A stretch of 64,000 nt of DNA from Kordia sp. TARA_039_SRF (GTDB lineage: Bacteria; Bacteroidota; Bacteroidia; Flavobacteriales; Flavobacteriaceae). Shown here one piece after another: positions 6,454 through 15,428 of the stretch (position 1 is its first letter; each line of letters begins with the position of its first letter). Made by a program: the position numbers and the translations under genes. Below the pieces are notes generated by a model that saw nothing but the letters and a program-made list of their open reading frames with translations, did not search any database and had not been told where the DNA came from. The DNA is taken from NCBI GenBank assembly GCA_006383075.2, contig SMNH02000002.1, positions 569,127 through 633,126 on the forward strand. Reading direction: 5' to 3'.

Positions 6454-7698
6454 ATGAAAGAATCTGATTTATTAGCAATCACAGAAGAATTCGGAAGTCC
6501 AACATATGTATACGACGCCGAAAAAATTACTTCTCAGTATGAACGGTTAACGAATGCGTTTCAAACCGTACCCAAATTAAAGTTACATTATGCCGTAAAA
6601 GCATTATCTAATTTAAGCATTTTAAAGTTGATGAAATCGCTTGGCGCGGGATTGGACACAGTTTCCATTCAAGAAGTGCAGTTGGGCTTGGCGGCTGGTT
6701 TTAATGCCGAAGACATTATGTATACACCAAACGGAGTGTCACTTCAAGAAATTGAACATGCAGCGCAATTAGGTGTTAAAATTAACATTGACAATCTCTC
6801 TATTTTAGAACAGTTTGGCAGCAAACATCCTTCGATTCCTGTGTGCATCCGTATCAATCCGCATGTAATGGCTGGTGGAAATCATAACATTTCTGTGGGA
6901 CATATTGATTCTAAGTTCGGAATTTCCATTCACCAAATTCCACATGTATTGCGCATTGTAGAATTGACAGGCATGCACATCAACGGAATTCACATGCATA
7001 CGGGAAGCGATATTTTAGACATTGACGTGTTTTTGTACGCTTCTGAAATTTTATTCAAAACAGCGAAAAACTTTAAAGATTTAGATTTTATCGACTTTGG
7101 TAGCGGATTCAAAGTTCCGTACAAAAAAGACGATATTCAAACCAATATAGAAGAGTTAGGCGAAAAACTCAGCGTACGTTTCAACGAATTCTGCCAAGAA
7201 TACGGAAAAGAATTGTCACTCAATTTCGAGCCAGGAAAATTTCTCGTCAGTGAAGCTGGCTATTTTTTAGCAGCTGTGAATGTAGTGAAACAAACCACTT
7301 CAACCGTTTTTGCGGGCATTGATAGCGGTTTCAATCACTTAATTCGTCCGATGTTATACAATTCGTATCATCATATTGAAAATATTTCCAATCCAAACGG
7401 TCGCGAACGCTATTATTCGGTGGTTGGCTATATCTGTGAGACGGATACCTTTGGTAACAACCGACGCATTTCCGAAATCCGCGAAGGTGATATTTTAAAG
7501 TTTAACAATGCAGGCGCGTACTGTTTCTCCATGGCGAGCAATTACAATTCGCGTTATCGTCCTGCAGAAGTTTTATGGCACAACAACAAAGCACATTTGA
7601 TTCGCAAGCGAGAAACCTTTGACGATATTTTGAAAAATCAGATTGAAGTAGATTTTTCAACTCCCAAAAAGAAAAAAACCATTTCTAAAGCAGTGTAA
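6454..7698 (+). CDS. lysA: Diaminopimelate decarboxylase
   Basis: PLP enzyme converting meso-diaminopimelate to L-lysine, last step of lysine synthesis. The PLP-lysine is Lys49 in LHYAVKA. Further family marks are GLDTVSIQEVQLGLAAG, the substrate-loop HMHTGSDI, DFGSGFKVPY (phosphate-binding glycines), NFEPGKFLVSEAG, the Cys of GYICETDTFG and the final NAGAYCFSMASNYNSR. Length (414) is normal. The start is the first ATG of the open frame. A TAGTTTTG box at 6429-6436 is a possible -7 element about 18 bases upstream. A strong terminator follows, so it is probably monocistronic. Confidence 0.95.
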   Translation: MKESDLLAITEEFGSPTYVYDAEKITSQYERLTNAFQTVPKLKLHYAVKALSNLSILKLMKSLGAGLDTVSIQEVQLGLAAGFNAEDIMYTPNGVSLQEIEHAAQLGVKINIDNLSILEQFGSKHPSIPVCIRINPHVMAGGNHNISVGHIDSKFGISIHQIPHVLRIVELTGMHINGIHMHTGSDILDIDVFLYASEILFKTAKNFKDLDFIDFGSGFKVPYKKDDIQTNIEELGEKLSVRFNEFCQEYGKELSLNFEPGKFLVSEAGYFLAAVNVVKQTTSTVFAGIDSGFNHLIRPMLYNSYHHIENISNPNGRERYYSVVGYICETDTFGNNRRISEIREGDILKFNNAGAYCFSMASNYNSRYRPAEVLWHNNKAHLIRKRETFDDILKNQIEVDFSTPKKKKTISKAV

Positions 7699-7724
7699 TT
7701 TTTTAGAAATATCTAAGTATTGAC

Positions 7725-7756
7725 AAAGTGTCTGTGTAGTGCAGACACTTTTTTTT
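7725..7756 (+). terminator. Terminator after lysA
   Basis: Stem AAGTGTCTG / CAGACACTT with a 7-base loop and a tract of eight T. Confidence 0.9.
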
Positions 7757-7825
7757 GTAACAATTATAAAAAATCGAACTCTTTACATAAAATAGTATCT
7801 TGTAGCAACTTCTTATATTTTTAGA

Positions 7826-8429
7826 ATGAAAAAAGTGCTTTTTTTAGTGTTGATAGTTTGTATAAATTGTACCGATGAACTTATCTATATTGTCACTCGA
7901 CATGGACAAAATACAAAAAGGCAAGGGTTTTTACCGAAATGATTCGCTTATACAACAACCCATGGATTTTTCTAAGAAGAATTATTTGCCAATTTCGACG
8001 CTGCGTGAACTTATGAAACGCGTGCACTATCCTGAAAAGTATGACGAAAGAGCACAATTGCAGCTAACGGAAAATGACCGCGAATTTTTACTAGACGTGA
8101 TGCACAAAACTCCGAGAGAACAAGATTATGACGATGAAGAATATTATGATAGTTATGTGAAATTCTTCCTGTTTGGCGATTCAAAAGAAGCGATTCCTGC
8201 GCATATTAAAATGTATAATAAGGTTGGGTATGCGTATGGTTATTTAACCGATTGCGCGCATATTGTGGACACCAAAAATGAGATTGCATTTACCATTACC
8301 GCGACGATTCACGTGAATAAAAACCAAATTTTCAATGATGACACCTACGAATATGACGAAATTGGTATTCCGTTTTTAGCGGAATTGGGCAGACAAGTGC
8401 ATCAATTCTATCTTCATCAAAAACCATAA
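7826..8429 (+). pseudogene. Remnant of a secreted serine hydrolase (beta-lactamase-like), internally deleted and frameshifted
   Basis: An ATG at 7826 starts a lipoprotein signal (KKVLFLVLIVCINC), but that frame stops at 7940-7942 after 38 codons. From about 7863 a different frame is open to 8429 (ATG at 7875, 184 codons) and reads like the C-terminal half of flavobacterial serine hydrolases: GKGFYRNDSL, STLRELMKRV, YDSYVKFFLFGD, NKVGYAYGYLTDCAHIVD (region of the KTG-like third motif) and a closing GIPFLAELGRQVHQFY. The SxxK and YxN motifs are missing. Family members run to some 400 residues, so about half appears deleted, joining signal peptide to C-terminal half out of frame. The frame-2 product could still be made without export. 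The gene abuts an M23 peptidase (3-bp gap). Confidence 0.6.
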
Positions 8430-8432
8430 ATC

Positions 8433-9263
8433 ATGAAACAACTTGCAATTATTTATGTATTTCTTTTTGGTATTTCGGTAGCACACGCACAGCATGTTTC
8501 TATTAAAAAAGATACAATTACAACGACCAAAGACACCTTAGTGTTGAGTATTCAAAATAATATGCTGTCGCCGATGTTTTTTAAAGTAAAAGTGAAAGAT
8601 GTAGGCGCAAAGAATTTTAAATATTTGGAAAAGATTGTATTACAACCTTTGGAAAAAAGGGAAAACTACATGAAAATTCCCCGCAAAAAGATTGATACTA
8701 CCCAAGGTTTGAAACTTAGCGGATATTTCGATTTTGTGGTGGCTTATGGTGATCCAAGTGTTGCTTCTCACAACGATTCGTATGTGTATTTGCTGCCGTA
8801 TAAAAAGAAGCGAAAATTGATTCAGGGGAATTTTGGACGTTTTTCTCATGATCATATTCGTTCCTATCACGCCTATGATTTTGGTACAAAAATCGGAGAC
8901 ACTATTTATGCCGCACGAGAAGGGAAAGTTGTTTTAATTAAAGAAGATTCTAACAAACACGGGCGCACACGCAAATTTGCTAACGATGGAAATTTTATCA
9001 TCATTCAACACGACGATGGTACAACAGCTTCGTATTATCATTTAGATTTTAACGGTGCTTTGGTAAAAAATGGCGATATTGTCGCCCGCGGGCAAAAAAT
9101 TGGAATTTCAGGAATGACAGGTTTTACTACGACGCCACATTTACACTTTGTTGTTCATGAAGCTACCGAAAAAGATGGTAATATTTCTGTACCAATTCAG
9201 TTTGAAGGTTATGAAGGAAAAAAATTGAAGAAAGGAAGAAAATACGCCCGCAGAAAAAGATAA
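8433..9263 (+). CDS. Secreted M23 family metallopeptidase
   Basis: Predicted zinc endopeptidase acting on peptidoglycan cross-links in the periplasm. A signal peptide ends near AHAQ (residue 20). Residues 25-130 form a beta-rich N-terminal region. The M23/LytM domain follows: His146 and Asp149 in YHAYDFGT (HxxxD ligands), GKVVLIKEDS, His203 in YYHLDF, and HLHF at 236-239 with the second zinc histidine. All metal ligands look intact. The last 25 residues are Lys/Arg-rich. It begins 3 bp after the serine hydrolase remnant, so the two were probably one operon. Confidence 0.9.
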   Translation: MKQLAIIYVFLFGISVAHAQHVSIKKDTITTTKDTLVLSIQNNMLSPMFFKVKVKDVGAKNFKYLEKIVLQPLEKRENYMKIPRKKIDTTQGLKLSGYFDFVVAYGDPSVASHNDSYVYLLPYKKKRKLIQGNFGRFSHDHIRSYHAYDFGTKIGDTIYAAREGKVVLIKEDSNKHGRTRKFANDGNFIIIQHDDGTTASYYHLDFNGALVKNGDIVARGQKIGISGMTGFTTTPHLHFVVHEATEKDGNISVPIQFEGYEGKKLKKGRKYARRKR

Positions 9264-9271
9264 CCAAATCT

Positions 9272-9367
9272 ATGAATGAACTAAATATTGTAATTATCAT
9301 CGCTGTACTTTTGTGTGTACGCTTAGGCATTCGATTGATTCAAAATTATCCCAAGTCTGAAGACTGA
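9272..9367 (+). CDS. Possible 31-aa single-pass membrane peptide
   Basis: ATG at 9272, 8 bp after the M23 peptidase, encodes a 31-residue peptide: short polar start, a hydrophobic stretch LNIVIIIAVLLCVRLGI, then a charged end. It would fit a small inner-membrane peptide. It stops 2 bp before the converging VOC gene. No homology can be claimed; chance open frame is a real alternative. Confidence 0.3.
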   Translation: MNELNIVIIIAVLLCVRLGIRLIQNYPKSED

Positions 9368-9369
9368 AA

Positions 9370-9750
9370 TCACAAATCTTCGTAAAACGTTAAACCGTTC
9401 CTATCCAAATCGTAAAAAGCAAATTCTTTGGTGTGCCACGCAGTTTCTCGCAATTGTGTGTCTTCGTGAAAAACGCCTTTGGTTTTGTATTCATTAAAAA
9501 GTGCTTCGGTATCGGCAATGACAAAACGCAACATGGGTCTGTCAATTCCGTACTGCCATTCAGAAGCATCGTGCCATTGCAGGTGAATTTCAACACTATC
9601 ACGTCGTACGCCAGCATATCTTGGTTCTTTCGTGTCATCGGCAAACGCCAAAGTAAATCCTAAGTTATGAACATAAAACCCGATAGCTGCTGTAACATCT
9701 TTGACTGCTAATACAGGATGCACTTGTAAGAATTGCTTCGTTATTTTCAT
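9370..9750 (-). CDS. VOC family protein (glyoxalase/bleomycin-resistance fold)
   Basis: A 126-residue single VOC unit made of two beta-alpha-beta-beta-beta repeats. Seen are HPVLAVKDVTAAIGFYVHNLGF (first repeat start), VEIHLQWHD, PMLRFVIADTEALFNEY (second repeat start) and EFAFYDLDRNGLTFYEDL, the usual end. Metal-ligand candidates are the His in the first strand (HPVL), His in EIHLQ and Glu near the end. Members include dioxygenases, isomerases and drug-binding proteins; the substrate cannot be read from sequence. Stands alone, converging on the M23 peptidase region. Confidence 0.88.
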   Translation of the reverse strand: MKITKQFLQVHPVLAVKDVTAAIGFYVHNLGFTLAFADDTKEPRYAGVRRDSVEIHLQWHDASEWQYGIDRPMLRFVIADTEALFNEYKTKGVFHEDTQLRETAWHTKEFAFYDLDRNGLTFYEDL

Positions 9751-9904
9751 AAGTCGTTTTTAAACTCTATAAAGGTAGATTTTTTTCAATAAGATTTCTT
9801 TTTATGCCGTAAAAAGGTATCTTTAGTACGTACTATTCTGATGAATTGTGCGGTATTTTTTCAATAATGATACTATTTTAAGTAGAAAAACAAAATTTTC
9901 ACTG

Positions 9905-11215
9905 ATGAAACAACTCTTTTTCTTTTTTATCGCTTTTAGTCTTTTTTCTGTAAATGCACAAGATTCCGACACTAACAAAAAAGCCGTTTATTCTGAGGTC
10001 GGATTGTACACAATGGACACTAGTTTAGACGAAGCAACCATTAAAAAAGAACTACAAACCATTTTTCCAGATGCATCATTTATTGATGCGGCTCCAGAAC
10101 ACATTGAAAAGACGTTAGTGTATGTAGAACCCGTAACAGATGTACCTCAAAAATATCCTGTATACGGCATGAATTATTTAAATTATTTTGCCAAAGACTT
10201 GACAAAAGCACAAAAAGAAAACCTCATCGCCTCTAAAAATGCGTTTATTATTGCTGTTTTTTACACGGCTAACGATGCTACTGAAAAAAACAAACTATTC
10301 TACGAGTGGATTCACACAAAACTAAAAGATACCGAATATGTTGCCTACGATGCAGAAACCCGAGAATATTTTTTAGCAGACACATGGAAAATACGACGTG
10401 TAGATGCGTGGAGCGAGGGAATTCCAGATGCTTCTCGACAAATTATTACACATTCGTATCGCAAAGATAAATTCTGTCGCACTATCACATTGGGAATGAA
10501 GCGTTTTGGTCTTCCAGATATTGTCATTGACGATTCCGCTTGCTCCAACACGACACAAGCCAATCAATTGATAACCGTAATTGCGCAATTACTTTTTGAA
10601 GGAAATGAAATTAAAAATGGTGATTTTATGGTTGATTTTAATGCGATTCAAAATGCAGATTTCAAAAAAGCCATCAAAGAAACTACTATTGAAGGCGCTG
10701 CACAAAAAGCGGCTATTCGTTTTAAAGAAGGAACTTGGGAAGAAGGTGATCCTACAAATTTTCTAATTCAAGTAGATTTTGAAAATGAAGCATATGAAAA
10801 TCCGCAAGCGTATGAAAATACTATCTATTCCAACCTTTTTGGTGTCAATGATGAAGTGACTAGTGTAGACCATAACCAAGCAATTTCAGAGGCAAGCGAA
10901 CGTGCAAAAAGACGTTTACCTGCATTGAAAAAATTGTTTAACAACGGCTTGTCTGCGGGCTCAACATTGTTATTAAAAGCGCCTTTTACTACGGATACTG
11001 GCGGAAGAGAATGGATGTGGGTAGAAGTTACTACTTGGGAAACAACCGCTATTGAAGGTATTTTGCAAAACGAGCCACATTACATCAAAAATTTAAAAGC
11101 AGGAACAAAAGTTACCGTGAAGCAAGCTGATATTTTTGATTATATTCTGTACAAAGCGGACGGCACTTCCGAAGGCAACGAAACAGGACGTTTGATACAG
11201 AAGTATGGGAATTGA
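9905..11215 (+). CDS. Exported protein with C-terminal DUF2314 domain
   Basis: Start chosen at 9905, where MKQLFFFFIAFSLFSVNAQ makes a clean signal peptide; the frame is open 19 codons further up without adding signal features. The 436-residue product has an N-terminal region (20-235) I do not recognise, rich in alternating hydrophobic residues, and a C-terminal segment (about 325-436) matching DUF2314: ASERAKRRLPALKKLF, LLLKAPFTTD, REWMWVEVTTWE, GILQNEP, KAGTKVTVKQADIFDYILYKADG and a final GNETGRLI. DUF2314 is normally found in cytoplasmic proteins, so export is notable. Function unknown. Confidence 0.75.
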   Translation: MKQLFFFFIAFSLFSVNAQDSDTNKKAVYSEVGLYTMDTSLDEATIKKELQTIFPDASFIDAAPEHIEKTLVYVEPVTDVPQKYPVYGMNYLNYFAKDLTKAQKENLIASKNAFIIAVFYTANDATEKNKLFYEWIHTKLKDTEYVAYDAETREYFLADTWKIRRVDAWSEGIPDASRQIITHSYRKDKFCRTITLGMKRFGLPDIVIDDSACSNTTQANQLITVIAQLLFEGNEIKNGDFMVDFNAIQNADFKKAIKETTIEGAAQKAAIRFKEGTWEEGDPTNFLIQVDFENEAYENPQAYENTIYSNLFGVNDEVTSVDHNQAISEASERAKRRLPALKKLFNNGLSAGSTLLLKAPFTTDTGGREWMWVEVTTWETTAIEGILQNEPHYIKNLKAGTKVTVKQADIFDYILYKADGTSEGNETGRLIQKYGN

Positions 11216-11220
11216 TTTTT

Positions 11221-11254
11221 GGTTGGGTTTTGGGTGTTTGGTTTTAGGTGTTAG
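11221..11254. repeat. G-tract intergenic repeat, copy 2
   Basis: GGTTGGGTTTTGGGTGTTTG and onward, directly after the DUF2314 gene stop. Related to the copies at 244-279 and 53689-53721. Confidence 0.6.
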
Positions 11255-11277
11255 ATTTATAATAACTACAAAACAAA

Positions 11278-11380
11278 CGTCACTGCGAGGAGTTTACGAC
11301 GTGGCAGTCTGTTGCTAAGTCCACTCCTAGTTATCTTTGAAACAGATTGCCGCGAATTTTATCAAATTCTCGCAAAGACG
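11278..11380. repeat. Hairpin intergenic repeat of the CGTC-nnn-GCGAG type, copy 1
   Basis: Outer arms CGTCACTGCGAG and CTCGCAAAGACG are inverted copies; inner arms GGCAGTCTGTT and AACAGATTGCC also pair. A second copy of the family lies at 34284-34384. It sits between the convergent DUF2314 and flavoprotein genes and may act as their terminator. Confidence 0.7.
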
Positions 11381-11383
11381 AAT

Positions 11384-12343
11384 CTAAGAGCGAAGCGACG
11401 CTACAAAAGCAACGCGTTCTTCAAATTCTTTTACCATTTCTGCAACAACTGTTGCTGCGGGTTTGATATCGTGAATCAAGGCAGAAACTTGCCCAATTTC
11501 CAATTCGCCTTCTACCAAATCGCCTTCAAACATCCCGCGTTTGGCGCGCGCTCTTCCTAATAAGGTTTTGAGTTCCTCTACAGTTGGTCCTGTTTGATAC
11601 AACGCTTCGATGTCTTCGTAAAATTTATTTTTCAACAATCGTACAGGCGCTAATTCTTTCAGCATCAATTTGGTGCTTCCTTCTTTGGCTTCCACGACTT
11701 GTTTTTTAAATTCAATATGTGAAGAAGCTTCTTCTGTTGCCACAAAACGACTTCCAACTTGTACGCCGTCTGCGCCTAAAACCATTGCAGCCAACATGGC
11801 TTTTCCGCTGCCAATACCACCAGCCGCGATGAGTGGAATTTCGAGTTTTTCTTTCACACTTGGAATCAATGTGAGTGTAGTTGTTTCTTCGCGTCCATTA
11901 TGTCCGCCAGCTTCAAAACCTTCTGCAACCACCGCGTGTACACCAGCTTCTTGCGATTTTAAAGCAAATTTAGAACTGCTCACGACATGTGTTACGGTGA
12001 TGCCATTTTCTTTTAAAAATGGCGTCCACGTTTTCGGATTTCCCGCTGAGGTAAACACAATTTTCACACCTTCTTCCACAATAATATCCATGATTTCCTC
12101 AATATTCGGATACAACATCGGAACATTCACACCAAACGGTTTGTTGGTCGCTTTTTTACATTTTTGAATGTGTTCACGCAGCACATCTGGATACATAGAA
12201 CCCGCGCCTAGCAAACCCAATCCGCCAGCATTACTGACTGCAGAAGCCAATCGCCAGCCACTTGCCCAAATCATGCCACCTTGAATTATAGGATATTGTA
12301 TGTTGTATAATTGTGTGATTTTATTGTGTGCGAATAATGCCAT
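11384..12343 (-). CDS. Nitronate monooxygenase-like FMN protein
   Basis: A 319-residue TIM-barrel flavoprotein of the 2-nitropropane dioxygenase / FabK-like group. Seen in order: YPIIQGGMIWASGWRLA at the first strand, GGLGLLG, FGVNVPM, HVVSSSKFALKSQEAG, the catalytic-His loop AEGFEAGGHNG, and the FMN phosphate site LIAAGGIGSGKAMLAAMVLG with GADGVQVGSRF. Members oxidise nitronates or reduce enoyl-ACP; the sequence does not decide between them. It starts 4 bp after the stop of the upstream subtilase gene on the same strand, so they are probably co-transcribed, although no functional tie is apparent. Confidence 0.87.
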   Translation of the reverse strand: MALFAHNKITQLYNIQYPIIQGGMIWASGWRLASAVSNAGGLGLLGAGSMYPDVLREHIQKCKKATNKPFGVNVPMLYPNIEEIMDIIVEEGVKIVFTSAGNPKTWTPFLKENGITVTHVVSSSKFALKSQEAGVHAVVAEGFEAGGHNGREETTTLTLIPSVKEKLEIPLIAAGGIGSGKAMLAAMVLGADGVQVGSRFVATEEASSHIEFKKQVVEAKEGSTKLMLKELAPVRLLKNKFYEDIEALYQTGPTVEELKTLLGRARAKRGMFEGDLVEGELEIGQVSALIHDIKPAATVVAEMVKEFEERVAFVASLRS

Positions 12344-12347
12344 TCGT

Positions 12348-13970
12348 TTAGTGTTTTATGATTTTTTTGGTGATGATTTCTCCGTCTGCTTCGATGCGTA
12401 CAATGTACATTCCTGTCGTAAGTTGACTCAAATCGATTTGATGAAAAGTATTGTTTGTAGTAGCCGCTTTAAGAGTTTTTCCAAGCAAGTTTACCAATGA
12501 GATTTTTGTATGTTGTGTCGTTTCTGGCAGTGCAATTGTGACTATCGCTTTCGCGGGATTTGGATAGATTTGAATTTTTTCCGTACTAGAAAATGTATTG
12601 TTCGACAAGGTCTGAAATGCGGCTTCAAAATCAGGAATTCCATGTCCCAATTGAATCGTAGGACTACTGTAGGTGGAGCCTGTTTCGCGAACAATTTGCA
12701 TCAACTCCAAATTTGTTTTATTGGGAAAAGCTTGTACCATACATGCCATAGCACCAGCCATAATTGGTGACGAAAACGAAGTTCCATTAGACGTCGCAAT
12801 ACCGCCACTAGACGTAATGACATACACACCAGCTCCTTGCGCTACCACATCTGGTTTTACTGGAATATTAGGCGTTCTTCCACGTGAACTAAACGACGCA
12901 TAGTTTCCGCTAGCATTTACAGCTCCGATGGTAAAAACGTCACCATCTGCAGGAGCGGTCACAATTCCCCATGTACCATCATTGCCTTCATTTCCAGCTG
13001 CATTGACTACTAATATTCCTTTTTCTACTGCAATATTTGCACCTTTGGTAATGAATGCGGTGTTTCCGTCCATATCTGCTGTGGTGTAATCGTAACGACT
13101 TTCGTCAAAACGACTGTAACCTAATGACGTATTTACCACGTCAATACCTAAACTATCAGCGCGTTCAGCCGCTTCCACCCAATACGATTCTTCCAACGGT
13201 GTTTCACTGGCTACGTCTTCAGTTCTGAATAAGTAATAGCTAGCATCTGGCGCTGTTCCAACAAATTGTCCATCCACATAACCTGCCATGTCTGACAATA
13301 CATTAGTACCGTGACTATTTCCTATGTATGCGTAAATATTTGCTGTTCTATCTACAAAATCATAGCCATCTAGCAAGTCACCATTATCGCGCAATCGCTG
13401 AAAAGCCGCCATGGTGTTAACGTTTGGAAAACCACTGTCCATCACTGCTATTGTAACGCCTTCTCCTGTGTAATCTAGTTCGTGGAGTTTGTGAACATTG
13501 ATCATTTGGTTTTGATTGCCACTATTTCCATAATTGAACATTACGAGCGTTTCAAATTTTTCTTCTGTACGTGCGTTGTTTGCTTCCGCAGAAGACCTAC
13601 TTGAGGTGTTTAAAGAGCGATCAGCATAAATGATTTCGCTGACAAACGAGAGATTTAATAAGTTATCAATATCTGTCTGATTACCAAGTACGTGAATACA
13701 ATTAAACCATTTTGACTTCGCTTTGACCGTAATGCCTGTTTGCATTTTTACTTGCGTAATGTACGATTCGTTCACAGGCACATCACGTTCGTCAATAGCT
13801 ACTCCGTGATTGTTTTTTCGGTCAATCGCTTTTTGAGTCAAAATCGTATTAGGATTTGCCAACGCACTGGTCACATTTGGTTTATCGGTAAAATATACCC
13901 AAGCATGCTGTGTTTGTGCCTTACTGAATTGTACTGCTATTAGTATTGCTAATACGATCAACTTTTTCAT
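12348..13970 (-). CDS. Subtilisin-like serine protease with T9SS sorting domain
   Basis: Signal peptide (1-19), then an S8 catalytic domain with Asp178 (AVMDSG), His220 (NSHGTNV), Asn327 in the oxyanion motif AAGNEG and Ser398 (NGTSFSSP). The triad is complete. Residues 25-140 resemble an inhibitory propeptide. The last 75 residues (from IQIYPNPAKAIVTI to GMYIVRIEADGEIITKKI) are a type A T9SS C-terminal domain, so the enzyme should cross the outer membrane through the gliding/type IX machinery and be secreted or attached to the surface. The T9SS itself is not in this window. Length 540. It lies 65 bp downstream of mnmA and just before the flavoprotein gene. Confidence 0.95.
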   Translation of the reverse strand: MKKLIVLAILIAVQFSKAQTQHAWVYFTDKPNVTSALANPNTILTQKAIDRKNNHGVAIDERDVPVNESYITQVKMQTGITVKAKSKWFNCIHVLGNQTDIDNLLNLSFVSEIIYADRSLNTSSRSSAEANNARTEEKFETLVMFNYGNSGNQNQMINVHKLHELDYTGEGVTIAVMDSGFPNVNTMAAFQRLRDNGDLLDGYDFVDRTANIYAYIGNSHGTNVLSDMAGYVDGQFVGTAPDASYYLFRTEDVASETPLEESYWVEAAERADSLGIDVVNTSLGYSRFDESRYDYTTADMDGNTAFITKGANIAVEKGILVVNAAGNEGNDGTWGIVTAPADGDVFTIGAVNASGNYASFSSRGRTPNIPVKPDVVAQGAGVYVITSSGGIATSNGTSFSSPIMAGAMACMVQAFPNKTNLELMQIVRETGSTYSSPTIQLGHGIPDFEAAFQTLSNNTFSSTEKIQIYPNPAKAIVTIALPETTQHTKISLVNLLGKTLKAATTNNTFHQIDLSQLTTGMYIVRIEADGEIITKKIIKH

Positions 13971-14035
13971 TTTTTGTTTTTTTGTTGTTCGTTTTTTGTT
14001 CTATGTTTTTTTGAAGTTTCTCAACTTCAAATTCA

Positions 14036-15223
14036 TCAAGAAATTACTCCTGAACCTATGAGTTCGTCATCTAGATACCATGCTACAAATTGTCCTTCGG
14101 TGATGGCACTTTGCGGTTGTTCGAAATCTACATACGCGCCGCCTTCAATTTTATAGACAGTCGCTTTTTGTAACGGTTGACGGTAGCGAATACGCGCCAT
14201 AACTTCCATTGATGCGTCTGGTTGTAAAGCTAAATCTTCGCGAACCCAGTGCAATTCATCATCCGACACAAATAAAGTTCTGCGGTACAAGCCTGGATGC
14301 GATTTTCCTTGTCCTGTGTAAATGACGTTTTCTTCCACGTCTGTTTCTATGACAAATAACGGTTCAACTGTTCCGCCGACCGCCAAGCCTTTTCGTTGTC
14401 CTTTAGTAAAATAATGCGCCCCTTGATGCTTTCCTACTATTTTTCCATCTGTGAGCTGATACGTATGTTTTTGCGCATAGAAAGCTAGTTCCTCTTCTTT
14501 GCTAGCAAAAGCTGGCACCTCTTTTTGGTATTTTTCTTCACTGTTGGGCACTTCTACAATAACACCTTCTTTGGGTTGTAATTGTTGCTGTAAGAAATCG
14601 GGTAGTTTTACTTTTCCGATAAAACAAAGTCCTTGCGAATCTTTCTTTTCTGCGGTGATTAAATCTGCTTTTGCAGCAATTTCGCGTACTTCAGGTTTGG
14701 TCAATTCACCAATAGGAAACAACGCTTTGGAGAGTTGTTCTTGCGAAAGCTGACATAAAAAGTACGATTGATCTTTATTTCCATCGACGCCCGCTAGTAA
14801 TTTGTGAATGGTTTTGCCATCTTTTTCAATCGTTTCTTTACGACAATAATGTCCTGTTGCTACGTAATCCGCTCCTAAATCGAGTGCAATTTTGAGAAAG
14901 ACATCAAATTTGATTTCTCGGTTACACAATACATCTGGATTGGGCGTACGCCCTTTTTCATATTCGTTGAACATATAGTCTACGATACGCTCTTTGTATT
15001 GTTCGCTTAAATCTACCGTTTGAAAAGGAATTCCCAGTTTATCCGCTACAATCATGGCATCGTTGCTATCTTCTAACCACGGACATTCGTTAGAAATGGT
15101 AACAGAATCGTCATGCCAATTTTTCATAAACAATCCAATAACCTCGTAGCCTTGTTCTTTTAAAAGATAGGCTGTTACACTTGAATCTACACCGCCGGAA
15201 AGTCCTACTATTACTCTTTTCAT
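14036..15223 (-). CDS. mnmA: tRNA-specific 2-thiouridylase
   Basis: Adds sulfur to position 2 of the wobble uridine (U34) of Lys, Glu and Gln tRNAs in the cytoplasm. The PP-loop is [16 protein letters not shown] (residues 6-21). The catalytic pair is Cys100 in [13 protein letters not shown] and Cys200 in [11 protein letters not shown]. Other family marks are [32 protein letters not shown], and the C-terminal beta-barrel. Length 395 is normal. A TATCTTTG box lies 91 bases upstream (15314-15321). The subtilase gene follows 65 bp downstream. Confidence 0.96.
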   Translation of the reverse strand: MKRVIVGLSGGVDSSVTAYLLKEQGYEVIGLFMKNWHDDSVTISNECPWLEDSNDAMIVADKLGIPFQTVDLSEQYKERIVDYMFNEYEKGRTPNPDVLCNREIKFDVFLKIALDLGADYVATGHYCRKETIEKDGKTIHKLLAGVDGNKDQSYFLCQLSQEQLSKALFPIGELTKPEVREIAAKADLITAEKKDSQGLCFIGKVKLPDFLQQQLQPKEGVIVEVPNSEEKYQKEVPAFASKEEELAFYAQKHTYQLTDGKIVGKHQGAHYFTKGQRKGLAVGGTVEPLFVIETDVEENVIYTGQGKSHPGLYRRTLFVSDDELHWVREDLALQPDASMEVMARIRYRQPLQKATVYKIEGGAYVDFEQPQSAITEGQFVAWYLDDELIGSGVIS

Positions 15224-15374
15224 TTTACTCCTGTCACTTTTTGTATCAAATTTCTAATTGAAGTGGTTTATAAATCACGAATTCCCTTAGACGTATTCCA
15301 CACATTTTGCTGACAAAGATACTACCTTTTTTATGTTTTTGGTAGTGGCCTCGCGCCAAGCATTTTTAAACACA

Positions 15375-15410
15375 AAAAAAGCTTGCGTGGAAAGAACACG
15401 CAAGCTTTTT
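15375..15410 (-). terminator. Strong terminator between mnmA promoter region and lipoprotein gene
   Basis: AAAAAAGCTTGCGTG / CACGCAAGCTTTTT: a 13-14 bp stem with a 7-base loop and T tracts on both sides. It lies 18 bases after the stop of the lipoprotein gene at 15429-16577. Confidence 0.9.
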
Positions 15411-15428
15411 AATAGATCACATTTCTAC

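Noticed and set aside
11312-11560. Open frame of 82 codons across the hairpin repeat and the end of the flavoprotein gene
   Set aside because: Starts within a structured intergenic repeat and runs antisense to conserved coding sequence.
11670-12167. Open frame of 165 codons antisense to the flavoprotein gene
   Set aside because: Mirror of a strongly biased coding sequence with clear FMN-binding motifs on the other strand.
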